6,871 bases of DNA, taken from assembly GCA_041568735.1 (NCBI GenBank), contig JBFFZG010000254.1, forward strand, positions 1 to 6,871. The letters are read 5' to 3'. The position numbers were made by a program, and so were the translations under genes. Below are positions 5,888-6,871 of the stretch, piece after piece. The stretch comes from WTJY01 sp041568735. GTDB lineage: Bacteria > Chloroflexota > Anaerolineae > Promineifilales > Promineifilaceae. A model generated the notes under the pieces. It worked only from the letters and a program-made list of their open reading frames with translations, ran no database searches and was not told the origin of the DNA. Each line of letters opens with the position of its first letter. Position 1 is the stretch's first letter.

Positions 5888-5944
5888 AAAACGTGCGAAG
5901 CGCGACTTCTGGCCAGCCAGAACGTCGATCGCCGCACGTTTTTT
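5888..5944 (+). terminator. Long intrinsic-terminator-like stem-loop in the deacetylase leader (attenuator or small-RNA end)
   Basis: AAAACGTGCG (5888-5897) pairs perfectly with CGCACGTTTT (5933-5942). Inside it GCG (5900-5902) pairs with CGC (5930-5932), CGAC (5903-5906) with GTCG (5924-5927), and TTCTGG (5907-5912) with CCAGAA (5917-5922) around a CCAG loop. That makes 23 pairs with only small bulges, followed by a six-T run ending at 5944. With a start near 5870 the terminated RNA would be about 75 bases. It lies between the promoter and the deacetylase start, so it must be read through for the gene to be expressed from that promoter. Confidence 0.65.
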
Positions 5945-5971
5945 GTCATCTGTCGCGGCCATCGTTCACTC

Positions 5972-5977
5972 AGGAAG
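5972..5977 (+). promoter_or_regulatory. Possible ribosome binding site of the deacetylase
   Basis: AGGAAG lies 10 bases before an in-frame TTG at 5988 and 28 bases before the ATG at 6006. If it is used, translation begins at the TTG and adds six residues before the signal peptide. The ATG itself has no Shine-Dalgarno-like site. Confidence 0.4.
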
Positions 5978-6005
5978 CAGATTGACTTTGCAGCATCTCC
6001 AGACT

Positions 6006-6871
6006 ATGAGGCCTCTTTTCGCCATACTTTTCCTGGCGGCCTGGTTCGCCGCCTGCGGTCCGGCCCCGGCCGAAGAACCGCGGATCACCCGGATCCCGGC
6101 GACGCCGACGGCGGCCGCCTCGCCGGTGCTGCGGGCGCTCATCACGGCCGTGCCGGCCGACCTGACGCTGAGCCTGATCGTTGAGGAGCTGGCCACCCTC
6201 ACGCCCATCCCGACGGTCACGCCAGATGAGACGGCAGCTCCTTCCTCCACGCCGGCGCCGGCGCCGACCCAGACCCCTTCCCAGACGCCGACCGCCACCA
6301 CGACGCCGCTCCCCCCCACGGCCACTCCCACCCCGCCGATTCCCCTGCTGCCGGAAATCCTGCCGACGCCGGTCATCACCCGCTCGATCCGGGTGCCGAT
6401 CCTCATGTATCACTACATCAGTGTGCCGCCGGAAGATGCCGACCGCTACCGCATCAATCTCTCCGTCCCCCCCGACCGCTTCCACCAGCAGATGGCCTAC
6501 CTGGCGGCCAACAGCTATCACGTCATCGATCTCTACGACGTGATCGACGCCCTGGTGCGGAACACCCCCCTTCCCGAGCGGCCGGTCGTCCTGACCTTTG
6601 ACGACGGCTATGCCGATAACTACGAGAACGCCTACCCGATCCTCGAGGAATTCGGCTTCAAAGGGACCTTTTTTGTCCTGCCCGAATTGATCGACAACCG
6701 GCATCCGGCCTACATGAGCTGGGAGATGATTCACGAGATGGCCGCGGCCGGCATGCGCATTGAGCCTCACACGCGCACGCACCCCGATTTACGCGGCCAG
6801 GGTTACGATTACGCCGTCTTTCAAATCCTGGGCTCGCTGGAAACGGTCGAGGCGCACATCGGCTATCGCCC
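6006..6871 (+). CDS. Lipoprotein polysaccharide deacetylase (NodB/CE4 type), 3'-truncated by window edge
   Basis: Visible are 288 codons and two bases; the C-terminal part lies beyond the window. Residues 1-17 form a lipoprotein signal (RPLFAILFLAAWFAAC, lipid Cys17), so the protein should be exported and membrane-tethered. A Thr/Pro-rich linker at about 66-112 holds the enzyme away from the membrane. The deacetylase domain starts near 127 with RVPILMYHYIS. Metal/catalytic motif 1 is TFDDG (197-201), with D199 as probable base and D200 as metal ligand. Motif 2 is HTRTH (255-259), giving the two metal-binding His. Such enzymes remove N- or O-acetyl groups from glycans such as peptidoglycan or surface polysaccharide; the substrate is unknown. 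Motifs 3-5 are not yet reached, so activity cannot be fully judged. The start may instead be TTG 5988. The lipobox -3 residue is Phe, which is unusual but tolerated. The gene diverges from the sigma gene and has a hairpin-rich leader. Confidence 0.9.
   Translation, partial: MRPLFAILFLAAWFAACGPAPAEEPRITRIPATPTAAASPVLRALITAVPADLTLSLIVEELATLTPIPTVTPDETAAPSSTPAPAPTQTPSQTPTATTTPLPPTATPTPPIPLLPEILPTPVITRSIRVPILMYHYISVPPEDADRYRINLSVPPDRFHQQMAYLAANSYHVIDLYDVIDALVRNTPLPERPVVLTFDDGYADNYENAYPILEEFGFKGTFFVLPELIDNRHPAYMSWEMIHEMAAAGMRIEPHTRTHPDLRGQGYDYAVFQILGSLETVEAHIGYR

Larger units (their letters stand above)
5578..6005. other. Divergent intergenic region (428 bases) between sigma factor and polysaccharide deacetylase
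   Basis: No protein gene is supported here; a minus-strand frame upstream of the sigma start lacks a ribosome site and family features. The region holds candidate promoters for both outward genes, two terminator-like hairpins on the plus strand (5749-5777 and 5888-5944) and a pair of competing hairpins in the sigma leader (5685-5721). It looks regulatory throughout. Confidence 0.65.

Noticed and set aside
5432..5962. 176-residue minus-strand open frame upstream of and overlapping the sigma gene
   Set aside because: It overlaps the sigma factor coding region in another frame, lacks a ribosome site and shows no family features.
5876..6184. Plus-strand 102-residue frame that could be a leader peptide
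   Set aside because: It runs through the terminator stem and far into the deacetylase in another frame, with no ribosome site, so it does not look like a regulatory leader peptide.
5970..6782. 270-residue minus-strand open frame
   Set aside because: It is antisense to the deacetylase. Its Arg/Gly-rich composition mirrors the Thr/Pro linker and has no protein-like pattern.

Overview
The window is high-GC bacterial DNA with short, gene-free, hairpin-rich spacers. It holds five protein genes, two of them cut by the window edges. No rRNA, tRNA, CRISPR array or insertion sequence was recognised. Several features suggest a Chloroflexota (Anaerolineae-like) bacterium: a lipoprotein polysaccharide deacetylase with a long Thr/Pro linker, a membrane-anchored multidomain glycoside hydrolase with SH3 and Ala/Pro/Gly linkers, and the general codon use. 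This lineage call is inference from protein style, not a database match.

Layout. Bases 1-2811 (minus) encode at least 937 residues of a membrane-anchored protein. In order it has a cytoplasmic tail, one transmembrane helix, a GH18/YaaH-like barrel whose catalytic Glu position reads Gln, an Ig-like module, a Pro/Glu linker, a bacterial SH3 domain, an Ala/Pro/Gly linker and a clan GH-A (GH5/GH39-like) glycosidase domain with both catalytic Glu residues. Its C-terminus lies beyond the left edge. Divergent from it, a strong sigma70-type promoter drives a 103-residue SCP-2 sterol-carrier-like protein (3149-3460), which ends in a clear intrinsic terminator. A 435-base gene-free stretch with a strong palindromic element follows. 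Next comes a minus-strand pair: an ECF-type RNA polymerase sigma factor (4981-5577) followed by a DegV/FakB-like fatty-acid-binding protein (4005-4871) with its own terminator. After a 428-base divergent spacer, a lipoprotein polysaccharide deacetylase (from 6006, plus strand) runs off the right edge.

How the genes may work together. Two products act at the cell surface (the hydrolase fusion and the NodB-type deacetylase), two bind lipids (SCP-2 and DegV), and one is a regulator (the sigma factor). A link between the sigma factor and envelope functions is plausible, but nothing in the sequence proves it. No anti-sigma gene and no fatty-acid kinase (FakA) gene lies in the window.

The most interesting signals are four. 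First, a complete promoter is followed about 20 bases downstream by a long 23-pair stem-loop with a six-T tail in the deacetylase leader, which suggests a small RNA or an attenuator. Second, the GH18-like barrel appears catalytically dead and is fused to a seemingly active GH-A domain. Third, the DegV protein has Asn in place of the usual His in its HxGPG motif. Fourth, the spacers contain unexplained inverted repeats. I did not find a convincing new multi-gene system.
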